Part shown: one piece after another, positions 1 through 7,761 of the stretch
How the letters are laid out: each line of letters opens with the position of its first letter
Position numbering within the stretch: position 1 is the stretch's first letter
Source: Peptococcaceae bacterium
GTDB lineage: Bacteria > Bacillota > Desulfitobacteriia > Desulfitobacteriales > Syntrophobotulaceae
DNA length: 64,000 bases
Assembly (NCBI GenBank): GCA_009782825.1
Contig: WRII01000001.1
Location: forward strand, 112,956-176,955
Reading direction: 5' to 3'
Program-made: the position numbers and the translations under genes
Notes under the pieces: model-generated
What the model was told of the DNA's origin: nothing
The model's input: only the letters and a program-made list of their open reading frames with translations
Databases searched by the model: none

Positions 1-249
1 GTGGTTATCTATTTAGAGGAAAGTGTGGATGAGGCCATAAATCTCCAGGCGTACTGGAATAAAGAAGATATTTTTATGCGCCAGAAGAGTTGTGATGGGA
101 CTGTGGAATCGTGGAGTGGATTTGATCCACACGGGTTAAAGCCAAGTTTTTGCGGCGCCCAGATGATTAATATCCAACTGACGACGCGTCAATTGGCTAG
201 GGGAGGAAAAACAATTTTAGCTTTTCCAACGTTGTACAATGGTATATAA
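1..249 (+). CDS. 3' part of a YwmB-like protein gene (partial at window edge)
   Basis: An open frame runs from base 1 to a TAA at 247-249, so the gene probably begins upstream of the window; the GTG at base 1 need not be its start. The last 40 residues (INIQLTTRQ, then GGKTILAFPTLYNGI) resemble the end of YwmB/DUF1779 proteins, where a strand of the type VN(I/L)Q..R is followed by a KTY-type strand and the stop. In Bacillus, ywmB lies directly before murAA, as here (25-bp gap), which supports the call. The family is exported and of unknown function. The match is from memory of the family and is modest; a random open frame is the alternative. Confidence 0.5.
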   Translation: MVIYLEESVDEAINLQAYWNKEDIFMRQKSCDGTVESWSGFDPHGLKPSFCGAQMINIQLTTRQLARGGKTILAFPTLYNGI

Positions 250-274
250 TAGTTTTTGGAGGAGAGAAAAATAG

Positions 275-1528
275 ATGAAAAAATTCGTCATAAACGGTGG
301 CAAAAAACTCTATGGAGAGATTGATGTGGGGGGCGCGAAGAATGCGGTGCTGCCGATTATGGCAGCGAGCCTGCTTTCTTCGGGAGAGGTGATCCTGGAC
401 GATGTTCCGGATCTGCTGGATGTTTCTATTATGAGCCAGGTTGTGCGGGCTTTGGGGGGAGAGGTGACCCGCCGGGGGAAATCCCTGACCATTCAGGTGG
501 GGGATTTTGATAATTTTGAAGCTCCTTTTGATCTGATTACCAAAATGAGGGCTTCTATTGTGATTATGGGGCCGGTGTTGGCGCGTAAGGGGCGTGTTCG
601 TATTTCGCATCCGGGAGGATGCGCTATTGGATCCCGCCCGGTTAATTGGCATCTGAAAGGCCTGGAATCTCTGGGTGCGGAGGTGCGCATTGATCATGGT
701 TATTTGGATGTGTCGGCTCCGGTTTTGAAGGGGGCTCGTATTTATTTGGATTTTCCCAGTGTGGGGGCCACGGAGAATATTCTTATGGCGGCGGCGGCGG
801 CTGAAGGGGTCACCATTATCGAAAATGCTGCCCAGGAGCCGGAAATTGTTGATTTAGCTAATTTTATTAACCGGATGGGGGGCAAAATACGTGGCGCCGG
901 GACGAATGTGATCAATATTGAAGGGGTGAAGGAGTTTACCGGAACGCGCCATGTGATTATTCCTGACCGGATTGAGGCCGGAACGTTTATTCTCTTGGCG
1001 GCGGCTTGCGGAGGGGATGTTCGGGTGAATAATGTGATTCCTACTCATTTGACACCGTTGCTTGCTAAATTGGATGAATCGGGGATCCTGTATCGGGAGG
1101 AGGATGACGGGATTCGGGTTTTTGGCAATGATTCTTTTCAGGCTGTGGATATTAAGACCCAGGTGCATCCTGGGTTCCCTACGGATTTGCAGGCGCCTTT
1201 TTTGGCCCTTCTTACCCGGGCTAAGGGAACGGCTATTGTGACGGAGAATATTTTTGAGAACCGGTTTATGCATGTGGATGAATTGAAACGTATGGGCGCC
1301 GATCTGAAGGTGGAAGGGCGCAGTGTGATTATTCAGGGTGTTCCCTGTCTGAATCCGGCTACTCTTGTGGCTACGGATCTGCGGGCGGGGGCGGCTTTGA
1401 TTTTGGCAGCTTTGACGGCGGAAGGAAGATCCGAAATCTGGGAAATTTCTCATCTTGATCGGGGTTACGAAAATATTGAAGTGAAGCTGCAAGGGATAGG
1501 GGCGGATATTGTGCGTGTTGATGAATAG
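275..1528 (+). CDS. murA: UDP-N-acetylglucosamine 1-carboxyvinyltransferase
   Basis: Cytoplasmic enzyme that transfers enolpyruvate from PEP to UDP-GlcNAc, the first committed step of peptidoglycan synthesis. The 417-residue length is normal for the family. The N-terminal KNAVLPIMAASLL segment, the catalytic loop HPGGCAIGSRP with its cysteine at about residue 116 (the fosfomycin target), and the C-terminal DLRAGAALILAAL segment are all present, so the enzyme should be active. The ATG start is preceded by GGAGGAGAG. The preceding YwmB-like gene end matches the Bacillus ywmB-murAA order, but spoIID does not follow; a bofA-like gene does. Firmicutes often carry two murA copies, so this may be one of a pair. 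Confidence 0.97.
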   Translation: MKKFVINGGKKLYGEIDVGGAKNAVLPIMAASLLSSGEVILDDVPDLLDVSIMSQVVRALGGEVTRRGKSLTIQVGDFDNFEAPFDLITKMRASIVIMGPVLARKGRVRISHPGGCAIGSRPVNWHLKGLESLGAEVRIDHGYLDVSAPVLKGARIYLDFPSVGATENILMAAAAAEGVTIIENAAQEPEIVDLANFINRMGGKIRGAGTNVINIEGVKEFTGTRHVIIPDRIEAGTFILLAAACGGDVRVNNVIPTHLTPLLAKLDESGILYREEDDGIRVFGNDSFQAVDIKTQVHPGFPTDLQAPFLALLTRAKGTAIVTENIFENRFMHVDELKRMGADLKVEGRSVIIQGVPCLNPATLVATDLRAGAALILAALTAEGRSEIWEISHLDRGYENIEVKLQGIGADIVRVDE

Positions 1529-1540
1529 GGGGAGTTGATG

Positions 1541-1568
1541 AAGGGGGCAGTTTTCTGCCTCTTTTGTT
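1541..1568 (+). terminator. Rho-independent terminator after murA
   Basis: A ten-pair stem (AAGGGGGCAG against CTGCCTCTTT, two G-T pairs) closes on a TTTT loop and leads into a T-rich stretch. It lies 13 bp past the murA stop. Confidence 0.6.
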
Positions 1569-1672
1569 GTCTCGTTTGTGTAGGATTGTCGAAGAAGTCT
1601 ATTTCGGAATGGACAAACATATGATCTGGAAAGTGGAGCTTATCGTGGAGTTTATCAAATGGGGGAAGGGAC

Positions 1673-1927
1673 ATGACGCTCATTTTCCTGGTGGCGTTTA
1701 TTGGGCTTATTGCGTTAATTGTTTGGTCCTCGCTGCATGTGCCGGGGAAAATTGTGAAGTTTTGCATTCATGTTTTGGGTGGCATTGCCGGATTGTGGCT
1801 GACGAATCTCCTGCTGGGGATGTTTGGGGGAACCATACCTATCAATGTGTTTACAGTGGCTTTTGTGGCTTTGACGGGGTTCCCGGGGGTTGTGGTGTTG
1901 GCTGTTCTGCAGTTTTTGGGGATATGA
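1673..1927 (+). CDS. BofA-like pro-sigma-K processing inhibitor family protein
   Basis: An 84-residue, very hydrophobic protein with two to three membrane segments. The tail (GTIPINVFTVAFVALTGFPG, then VVVLAVLQ) matches the BofA family signature, in which a PxN segment is followed by a GxPG turn and a last membrane helix. In Bacillus, BofA sits in the outer forespore membrane with SpoIVFA and holds back the SpoIVFB protease that activates sigma-K. The ATG is preceded by GGGGGAAGGG. It sits alone between murA and uvrB, away from its usual recR neighbourhood, so its exact role may differ from BofA of Bacillus; family membership itself is well supported. Confidence 0.8.
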   Translation: MTLIFLVAFIGLIALIVWSSLHVPGKIVKFCIHVLGGIAGLWLTNLLLGMFGGTIPINVFTVAFVALTGFPGVVVLAVLQFLGI

Positions 1928-1958
1928 TAAGATAGATTGTATGGATTGGAGGTTTTGA

Positions 1959-4067
1959 ATGAACATGTCCTTTAACTTGCAAGCTCCTTACAGCTTGTCC
2001 GGAGACCAGCCTCAGGCCGTGGACAAGCTGGCCGAGGGGGTTTTGCGGAACGCGCCCCATCAGACTCTGCTGGGGGTGACGGGGTCGGGCAAGACGTTTA
2101 CCATGGCAAATATCATTCAGAGGGTTCAGCTGCCTACGTTGGTGCTGGCCCATAATAAGACGCTGGCGGGGCAGCTGTACAGTGAGTTTAAGGAGTTTTT
2201 TCCGCATAATGCTGTGGAGTATTTTGTCAGCTACTATGATTACTATCAGCCGGAGGCTTATGTGCCGTCGAGCGATACGTATATTGAGAAGGATGCTCAG
2301 GTGAATGAGGAGATTGAAAAGCTGCGGCATTCGGCGACAGCGTCTCTTTTGGAGCGGCCGGATGTGGTGGTGGTGGCCAGTGTGTCTTGTATCTATGGCA
2401 CGGGATCGCCTGAGGAATATAAGAATATGATTCTGTCGCTGCGGCAGGGCCAGGAGATTGACCGCAACGCGATGCTGCGCAAGCTGGTGGAGATTCAATA
2501 TGACCGCAATGAGGTGGCTTTTTTGCGGGGGACGTTCCGGGCCCGGGGGGATATTGTGGAGATTTGCCCGGCGGCGTCCAGTGAGAAGGCGATCCGTGTG
2601 GAGATGTTTGGGGATACCATTGAACATATTTATGAGATTAATATTCTGACGGGGGAGATTCTGGCGGGTCGGAACCATGTTTCGATTTACCCGAATACGC
2701 ATTATATTACGCAGCGGGACAAGCTGTTGGCGGCAACGATCAATATTGAGGCGGAGCTGGAAGAACGGCTGGCGGTTCTGCGGTCTCAGGAGAAGCTGAT
2801 TGAGGCCCAGAGGCTGGAGCAGCGGACGCGGTATGATGTTGAAATGCTGCGGGAGCTGGGCTACTGCAATGGGGTGGAGAATTATTCCCGGCACTTGACG
2901 TTTCGGCAGGCGGGGGAGACGCCGTATACACTGCTGCATTTTTTTCCGGAGAGGTTTCTCATGTTTATTGATGAGTCTCATCAGACGCTGCCTCAGGTGC
3001 GGGGGATGTATGAGGGGGACCGCTCACGGAAATCGATGCTGGTGGAGTATGGGTTTCGGCTGCCGTCGGCGTTGGATAACCGGCCTTTGCGGTTTGATGA
3101 GTTTGAAGGGAGGACGACTCTGCGGGTCTATGTCAGCGCGACGCCGGGACCTTATGAGATGGAGCATTCTCCGGAGAGTGTGGAGCAGATTATCCGGCCG
3201 ACGGGTCTTTTGGATCCTATGGTGCATGTCCGGCCTGTTAAGGGGCAGATTGATGATTTGGCGGGGGAGATTAATGCCCGTATTTGTGATCATGAGAGGG
3301 TTTTGGTGACAACGCTGACGAAGCGGATGGCGGAGGATCTGACGGGGTATTTCAAGGATCTTGGGATTAAGGTGCGCTATTTGCATTCGGATATTTCGAC
3401 GCTGGAACGGTTGGAGATTCTGCGGGAATTGCGGGTGGGGGATATTGATGTGATTGTGGGGATTAATTTGCTCAGGGAAGGGCTGGATTTGCCTGAGGTG
3501 TCTTTGGTGGCGATTCTGGATGCGGATAAGGAGGGGTTTCTCCGTTCGGAGCGGTCGCTGATTCAGACGATTGGACGGGCGGCGCGGCATGTGAAGGGGA
3601 CTGTTATTATGTATGCGGATCAGGTGACGGGGTCTATGCGGGTGGCCCTGGATGAGACGGACCGTCGCCGGGCGCTGCAGATGGACTATAATAAGGTACA
3701 TAATATTGTGCCTATGGGGATTCAGAAGAAGATCCGGGATGTGCCTCAGGCGACGATGGTGGCGCAACAGCAAGGGGCTTATAAGACGTCTGTTGACAGG
3801 TTGTCGGAGGAGCAGAAGGCGGAGTTTATCCAGAGCTTGGAGAAGGAGATGCTTGAGGCGGCTAAGGCGCTGGACTTTGAGAGGGCGGCTGAGCTGAGGG
3901 ACGCGGTGATTGAGTTGAAGGGCGGGATTGGGAAGGTTAAGGGCGAGAGAAAGGGCGCCGGAGGGGTCCAGGGTACGGGAGTAAGAGGAAAAGGGAAAGG
4001 GGGGCAAGAAGAGAGCGGGAAGATTAAAGGGGCTTATACATATGCGCGGGGACGGCATAAGAAGTAA
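1959..4067 (+). CDS. uvrB: UvrABC excinuclease subunit B
   Basis: Damage-verification helicase of nucleotide excision repair: loads with UvrA, then recruits UvrC for incision. Walker A GVTGSGKT is at residues 39-46, the DNA-clamping beta-hairpin motif [12 protein letters not shown] is at about 90, the DEAD-type box FIDESHQ and helicase motifs ([17 protein letters not shown]) follow, and a C-terminal UVR motif (FERAAELRD) for UvrC contact ends the core near residue 650. Start ATG has GGAGG six bases upstream. The protein is longer than usual (702 versus about 660): beyond the UVR motif there is a tail of roughly 50 residues rich in Gly and Lys ([22 protein letters not shown]). uvrA does not follow, unlike in many Firmicutes. 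Confidence 0.97.
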   Translation: MNMSFNLQAPYSLSGDQPQAVDKLAEGVLRNAPHQTLLGVTGSGKTFTMANIIQRVQLPTLVLAHNKTLAGQLYSEFKEFFPHNAVEYFVSYYDYYQPEAYVPSSDTYIEKDAQVNEEIEKLRHSATASLLERPDVVVVASVSCIYGTGSPEEYKNMILSLRQGQEIDRNAMLRKLVEIQYDRNEVAFLRGTFRARGDIVEICPAASSEKAIRVEMFGDTIEHIYEINILTGEILAGRNHVSIYPNTHYITQRDKLLAATINIEAELEERLAVLRSQEKLIEAQRLEQRTRYDVEMLRELGYCNGVENYSRHLTFRQAGETPYTLLHFFPERFLMFIDESHQTLPQVRGMYEGDRSRKSMLVEYGFRLPSALDNRPLRFDEFEGRTTLRVYVSATPGPYEMEHSPESVEQIIRPTGLLDPMVHVRPVKGQIDDLAGEINARICDHERVLVTTLTKRMAEDLTGYFKDLGIKVRYLHSDISTLERLEILRELRVGDIDVIVGINLLREGLDLPEVSLVAILDADKEGFLRSERSLIQTIGRAARHVKGTVIMYADQVTGSMRVALDETDRRRALQMDYNKVHNIVPMGIQKKIRDVPQATMVAQQQGAYKTSVDRLSEEQKAEFIQSLEKEMLEAAKALDFERAAELRDAVIELKGGIGKVKGERKGAGGVQGTGVRGKGKGGQEESGKIKGAYTYARGRHKK

Positions 4068-4183
4068 GTTCGTGGAACACATGGCGAGCCTGAACACATA
4101 ACAGTGCAAGGTGTCTGAGGGTGCGATTGCGTAAGAGCAACGTTAAAAAGATAAAAGGTAAAAGATAAAAACAAACCGCCTAC

Positions 4184-4215
4184 AAAAAAAGGGACTTTGA
4201 CTGTTCCCTTTTTTA
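4184..4215 (+). terminator. Bidirectional-type terminator after uvrB
   Basis: Stem AAAAAAGGGA against TCCCTTTTTT with a ten-base loop, about 117 bp past the uvrB stop. The A-run on one side and T-run on the other allow it to act on both strands. Confidence 0.75.
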
Positions 4216-4281
4216 TCACCTGTTGCCAAGTATAATCAATCACACATGATCCAGAACATATCCAAGCAACATTGAAACCAC

Positions 4282-4557
4282 TTACCAAATCCTATCGACA
4301 AGACTATAGAGTTTATCTAACACCTTTACCATAGCCAGTGTATCTAATCGGCAATAAGCCAACAATGCTTTGCGTATTTCTGTGATCTCTTCGGGTGTTT
4401 TTGTATGCAGAGCCGCATAGGCATTCATTGCCTCTCTGCCATTGTGTATGATGGTGAGAGCTTTATAGTCTAAGTCAGGATCATCAGGACACAAGGCAGG
4501 CAACACAACCTTTATTGACGATGAACCGCCCATTTCACGACAATAATAGGCTCCTGA
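4282..4557 (-). pseudogene. C-terminal remnant of a DUF2779 (nuclease-like) protein
   Basis: The open stretch reads YYCREMGGSSSIKVVLPAL, then CPDDPDLDYKAL, ending with RKALLAYCRLDTLAMVKVL. This is the characteristic C-terminal end of DUF2779 proteins, which are usually over 400 residues and carry an RNase-H/exonuclease-like fold. Only about 90 residues remain. The frame is closed by TGA at 4558-4560, immediately upstream of the conserved segment, and the in-frame ATG inside CREMGG is not a natural start. No other part of the gene is visible nearby. It is read as a truncated, non-functional relic in a cluster of decayed accessory genes. Confidence 0.7.
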
Positions 4558-4688
4558 TCAAGCCATAGTATTTTTGGACATTGTATGTTCTTGGAATGAC
4601 TTGAATCACTCACGATCATGCTGCATCCACCCCATTTGTTTTGCTGACTATAGTATTTCTTCTATTTCAGCACAGAAACAGGCAAGTT

Positions 4689-5097
4689 ATGACAACCAAT
4701 CTACAACGTATCACAGACCGTCAAGGATGATCTCAGCATCACAATAGAAGAAGGCAGCCGCGTCTCAATAGCCGCCGCCTGCTTTTCCATTTATGCTTGG
4801 CAAGAGCTGAAGGAACAGCTCGACACCATAGAGGAATTACGATTTATATTTACCTCACCGGCTTTTGTTGCTGAGAAAACTCCAAAAGAGAAGCGCGAAT
4901 TCTATATCCCCCGGTTAAGCCATGAACGCAGTCTCTACGGCAGTGAATTTGAAGTGAAGCTGCGCAACGAGCTTTCCCCAAAGGCGGTAGCCCGGGAATG
5001 CGCTGAATGGGGAGTTGAAGGTGTTGCGGGAGGAGCTGCGGAGCTTATCAGATCAATAATGTCTACAACTCCATTCTGGGATCGAAAAAGGCCTTGA
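4689..5097 (+). pseudogene. N-terminal remnant of a helicase with PLD-like N-terminal domain
   Basis: An ATG at 4689 opens MTTNLQRITD and is then out of frame with the main stretch from 4705, which reads VSQTVKDDLSITIEEGSRVS, IAAACFSIYAWQELKEQL, LRFIFTSPAFV, EKREFYIPRL, and SLYGSEFEVKLRNEL. From memory this is the N-terminal, phospholipase-D-like portion of a large SNF2/DEAD helicase family linked to defence islands. Similarity stops at about 5010 (ECAEW) and the frame ends in unrelated residues at 5097. With a frameshift at the start and the helicase core absent, it is a relic. Its 3' end overlaps the end of the convergent gene at 5063. Confidence 0.65.
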
Positions 5098-5662
5098 TAC
5101 AATTTTCATTTCTTATGCATAATTGAATATGTGTATTTTCATAGAAGCCAGAGCCTTCATATAGCTGAGGCTGCTCAATATATGCAGCACGAACAGTGTC
5201 ATATGCTGACTTAACACCACGATTTTCTTCAAGAGAATGCAATGTTTCAATTACAGCACAATCTAGAAAGCAGCGTCGCAGAGCGGGAGCTTCTCCCTCG
5301 TTTTTTGGCATTTCCTCTCCTGATGATAGCGTAGTATTTTTAAAAAAATCATAGGCTTCACGCATTATCTGTGCATAATATGAATCCAAAAGATTCAGGC
5401 AGCGACCCAAATCAATTACTGCACCGAGCACAGCTGGATTATTGATGGGCCTTGTTGTATATTTGCCGGGATTTTCGAAAGAAAGCCTGGCAAATGACAT
5501 GGCGCGAGCTGGGGAATTTTCCCAAAAATAAATGCCGCCCCCTAGCCAATCGTAGGGGTTCCGGCTAGGGGACAGCATTTTCTTATTATATAGAACATCC
5601 TTCTTGGTTTCCTCATCACAACCATGAAAGCCAAGCACGAAAGAAGGCAAACGGGAATACAT
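5063..5662 (-). CDS. ADP-ribosyltransferase-like protein (putative toxin)
   Basis: A 199-residue protein without signal peptide. The N-terminal SFVLGFHGCDEET followed by YDWLGGGIYFWENSPARAM resembles the PARP/ART pattern of a His-Gly start and a GxGIYF tyrosine segment that form the NAD pocket; a later conserved-looking end reads IQLCIRNENCIKAFFDPR. I recognise this as a conserved bacterial family found with a small upstream partner, but it has no name I can assign with certainty. Its ATG directly follows the TAA of the 63-residue upstream gene (zero gap), so the two are translationally coupled. The toxin role (NAD-dependent modification of a cell target) is an inference from fold-like motifs and two-gene layout. 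Confidence 0.6.
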   Translation of the reverse strand: MYSRLPSFVLGFHGCDEETKKDVLYNKKMLSPSRNPYDWLGGGIYFWENSPARAMSFARLSFENPGKYTTRPINNPAVLGAVIDLGRCLNLLDSYYAQIMREAYDFFKNTTLSSGEEMPKNEGEAPALRRCFLDCAVIETLHSLEENRGVKSAYDTVRAAYIEQPQLYEGSGFYENTHIQLCIRNENCIKAFFDPRMEL

Positions 5663-5854
5663 TTAGCGATACTCCTCTTTAAGCTTACCATTTTCATCAT
5701 ACATAGCTAAACTGCGCAAAAACTTTCTAGCTTCTTCTGGGTCTGTTCGAGCAGGATGATTCCGCGCAAATTCGATAAACTCTTGCTTTCCTTTTTCTGT
5801 ACTCAAATCTGCAGGGGTTTGTTTAAGCCTTCTGGAAATCGATATAATACGCAT
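5663..5854 (-). CDS. Small partner of the ART-like protein (putative antitoxin)
   Basis: A 63-residue soluble, charged protein starting MRIISISRRLKQTPADL, with a central EFARNHPARTDPEEARKFL stretch and the tail ENGKLKEEYR. It is the first gene of a two-gene unit on the minus strand; its stop codon abuts the start of the ART-like gene. A GGGGAGAT ribosome site lies upstream. Size, order and coupling are those of type II antitoxins, but no DNA-binding motif is evident, so it may act by direct binding only. Function is inferred from context. Confidence 0.5.
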   Translation of the reverse strand: MRIISISRRLKQTPADLSTEKGKQEFIEFARNHPARTDPEEARKFLRSLAMYDENGKLKEEYR

Positions 5855-5935
5855 AATGGCATATCTCCCCTTTCTTATTTATCAATATCACATCAATTTT
5901 GAGGTGCATCAATTTATTAAAAACTAATAATATGG

Positions 5936-5949
5936 TATCATATGTGATA
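5936..5949. promoter_or_regulatory. Small palindrome upstream of the ART-like pair
   Basis: TATCA-TATG-TGATA lies in the AT-rich 171-bp gap between the divergent ART-like pair and the RelB-like gene. Such short palindromes can be antitoxin operators. No firm promoter could be assigned. Confidence 0.25.
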
Positions 5950-6031
5950 GCACTTTTCAAGTTTCCTATAATTGGCATCTGATATCATACGTAATACAAT
6001 GTATGTGTAAATATTAAGGGGGGACTTGGTA

Positions 6032-6235
6032 TTGGCGAAGGATACAAGCATAAGTATGAGACTGGATTCGCATATAAAAGAACGGAAAGAGTGCAATGAA
6101 GTTCATAGGCAATTTGTCAGATTGGAATTGGAAAGATCGAAGATTGAGGCCGCTGACCCAGATATGAAATGGTTAACGCAAGATGACATAATGACGAAGA
6201 TAGATCAGCAGAGAAAAGCGCGGCGCGGAGTATAG
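6032..6235 (+). pseudogene. RelB/DinJ-type antitoxin with internal deletion
   Basis: The start (TTG at 6032, after an AAGGGGGGAC site) gives MAKDTSISMRLDSHIKER, the ribbon-helix-helix N-terminus typical of RelB/DinJ antitoxins in Firmicutes. The usual following helices (ELGLTTTQAINLFYRQI-like) are missing; instead about 20 unrelated residues lead to ADPDMKWLTQDDIMTKI, which matches the usual RelB C-terminal end. At 67 residues it is shorter than the family's 85-95. An in-frame deletion of the middle is the simplest reading. No RelE/YafQ toxin follows. An alternative start is the TTG at 6026. Confidence 0.5.
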
Positions 6236-6709
6236 GCTTAGCTAGGTTTTCTCCAGATTCGGATATGCGCTAACTATTCCAGTTGTTCAGTGTTGTAGGC
6301 ATCTATGACAGCGGGGCATGGGGGATCTCATCAGCTTCGATTTCTATACCATCGCCTAAAAGAAGCACACTCTGTTCAGGAGGTAATTCTTCAACCCCGC
6401 GGAGTTGGCGCTCAAGAGCACGAGAGCGCATAACAAAAACAACAACTGAATGTAAAAATATACTGAAGAAAAGCCAGCTGCTTTTGTTATAGAATTGCAA
6501 CCACCGGGGCTACATGATCTCAGATAATTTTTGGATAAAGTTCCCCTTTACTTTAGCATTAGCATGATATTTTACTACAACGACAACAACGGGAAAAAAG
6601 GCATATTATCTGCCGAAGCCGGCATTATAACACGTTCCGGCAGATAATATGTTGATAGTGAATAAAGAATGAGATGAGGTCTGACTCAGTAAGGACGGAC
6701 AAAAATCCG
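6236..6709. other. Gap of 474 bp with one doubtful small frame and a terminator
   Basis: Between the RelB-like remnant and the lipoprotein gene. A minus-strand frame at 6303-6500 (65 residues, hydrophobic start, then RALERQLRGVEELPPEQSVL) has no good ribosome site and no recognised family; it may be the end of a lost gene. The rest holds the terminator of the lipoprotein gene. Confidence 0.4.
6593..6651 (-). terminator. Terminator of the DUF2807 lipoprotein gene
   Basis: CATATTATCTGCCG at 6602-6615 pairs with CGGCAGATAATATG at 6638-6651 (14 perfect pairs, 22-base loop). On the minus strand it is followed by CC and a run of six T. It lies 59 bp past the stop codon of the lipoprotein gene. Confidence 0.75.
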
Positions 6710-7489
6710 TCAGTTTACCTTCTCGATAGTCCCTAATATACCGGAATTATTTTCCGTTAGCTCAGGATCCCCTTTATACCTCAGGGTTCCCCCGTCGCTG
6801 GCATTAGCTTTTAAGGTTCCTGAGCAGCTTATTTCGCAATCTCCCATCCCGCCGATGTTCACGTCTGCATCAACTGTATCAAGGTTCTTAGCTTCGATTT
6901 TCCCTATCCCAGAAAGATCGATTTTTGCACTCTTGGCGCTTCCCCGCAGTTTCACTGTTCCATCATTGGACAGTTTGATCCCGAAGCTATTCACATCTAA
7001 ATCCAGGTCCATTTCGCAGAACCCGGACACATCAATGTCAAACTTCTCTCCTTGGATTTTATCCGCATCTTTAAAGTAGGCGCCTCCGTGGACTGTCAAT
7101 TTGTTAAACTGGGGCATAGTGACATACAATTTGGGTCTTTTCTTGTCATCGGTTTTGATGGGTTGACTGTTTTCAAGAATCAATGTGCCTGCTTCAACAC
7201 GGACTTGGATGTAATCAAAAAGGTTTTCTTGTGCCTCGAGTTCGACTTTGTTTTCCTGTCCATTTTTATAGATAATCTCAAAATCACTTCCCAGGCCAAA
7301 GAAGCTTACTGCTCCACTGCTGTTGTTTGCCTTCTTGATCTCCACAGAGTCGAAACTCCCCACATCATAGGGACGCTTCACCATATTCCCTTTTCCAGTG
7401 ACCTTCTCAGAACTGCAGCCAGACAGGCACCCCATGATAAGCACCATGGATATCGTTAGAAAAAGGGCGAATATTCGTTTTCTCTGCAT
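6710..7489 (-). CDS. Lipoprotein with DUF2807 (head GIN-like) beta-helical domain
   Basis: A 259-residue exported lipoprotein: a basic start (MQRKR), a hydrophobic stretch, and a lipobox LSGC at residues 22-25. The rest is a repetitive beta-rich domain with phrases such as GSFDSVEIKKAN, KLTVHGGAYF, FDIDVSGFCEMDLDL, KIDLSGIGKIEAKNL and ADVNIGGMGDCEI, the alternating pattern of DUF2807 proteins. The family is anchored on the cell surface and its role is unknown, although it is often linked to sensor systems. Here it is divergent from two GHKL histidine kinases and shares a 50-bp upstream element with the gene at 17179, suggesting common control. Confidence 0.85.
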   Translation of the reverse strand: MQRKRIFALFLTISMVLIMGCLSGCSSEKVTGKGNMVKRPYDVGSFDSVEIKKANNSSGAVSFFGLGSDFEIIYKNGQENKVELEAQENLFDYIQVRVEAGTLILENSQPIKTDDKKRPKLYVTMPQFNKLTVHGGAYFKDADKIQGEKFDIDVSGFCEMDLDLDVNSFGIKLSNDGTVKLRGSAKSAKIDLSGIGKIEAKNLDTVDADVNIGGMGDCEISCSGTLKANASDGGTLRYKGDPELTENNSGILGTIEKVN

Positions 7490-7526
7490 ATTAAGTTTAC
7501 CTTCCTTATTTAGGGTTATTGTTGAG

Positions 7527-7576
7527 TCATACAGCTTCCACTCATGTGTGCACCCAAGTTGTGGAAATGCTTGAAT
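7527..7576 (-). promoter_or_regulatory. 50-bp upstream element shared with 17102-17151
   Basis: On the minus strand: ATTCAAGCATT, seven variable bases, CTTG(G)GTGCACACATGAGTGGAAG, one variable base, then TGTATGA. The same blocks with identical spacing occur before the gene at 17179. Each copy lies a few tens of bases before the start codon. It contains TTGGGT and TGTATG 17 bp apart, a possible promoter with weak boxes. Confidence 0.55.
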
Positions 7577-7582
7577 ACGGGA

Positions 7583-7605
7583 ACGATTGCAATACTTGCA
7601 ATCGT
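7583..7605. promoter_or_regulatory. Perfect 10-bp inverted repeat in the divergent gap
   Basis: ACGATTGCAA-TAC-TTGCAATCGT lies between the divergent lipoprotein and histidine kinase genes, right beside the 50-bp element. There is no T-run, so it is more likely an operator for a dimeric regulator than a terminator. Confidence 0.5.
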
Positions 7606-7761
7606 GTGTCCTTCATCATGCCATAAGCCTATCAGATTTATTTTTCCTCTGCGAGAACTCGCAGTAACTGGGCAAGTTTTTGTAGTAATTGGACAGTTGA
7701 ATTGTTTTTGGGTCGTATGAATGCTAAAATGAGATCATGAAAAGGAGGATGATGTGAGGTT

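Noticed and set aside
1564..1935. 123-residue frame overlapping the bofA-like gene
   Set aside because: The bofA-like frame has the family signature and a good ribosome site; this one is Cys/Gly-rich nonsense.
1851..2981. Long open frame opposite uvrB
   Set aside because: Shadow of a certain gene; composition is not protein-like.
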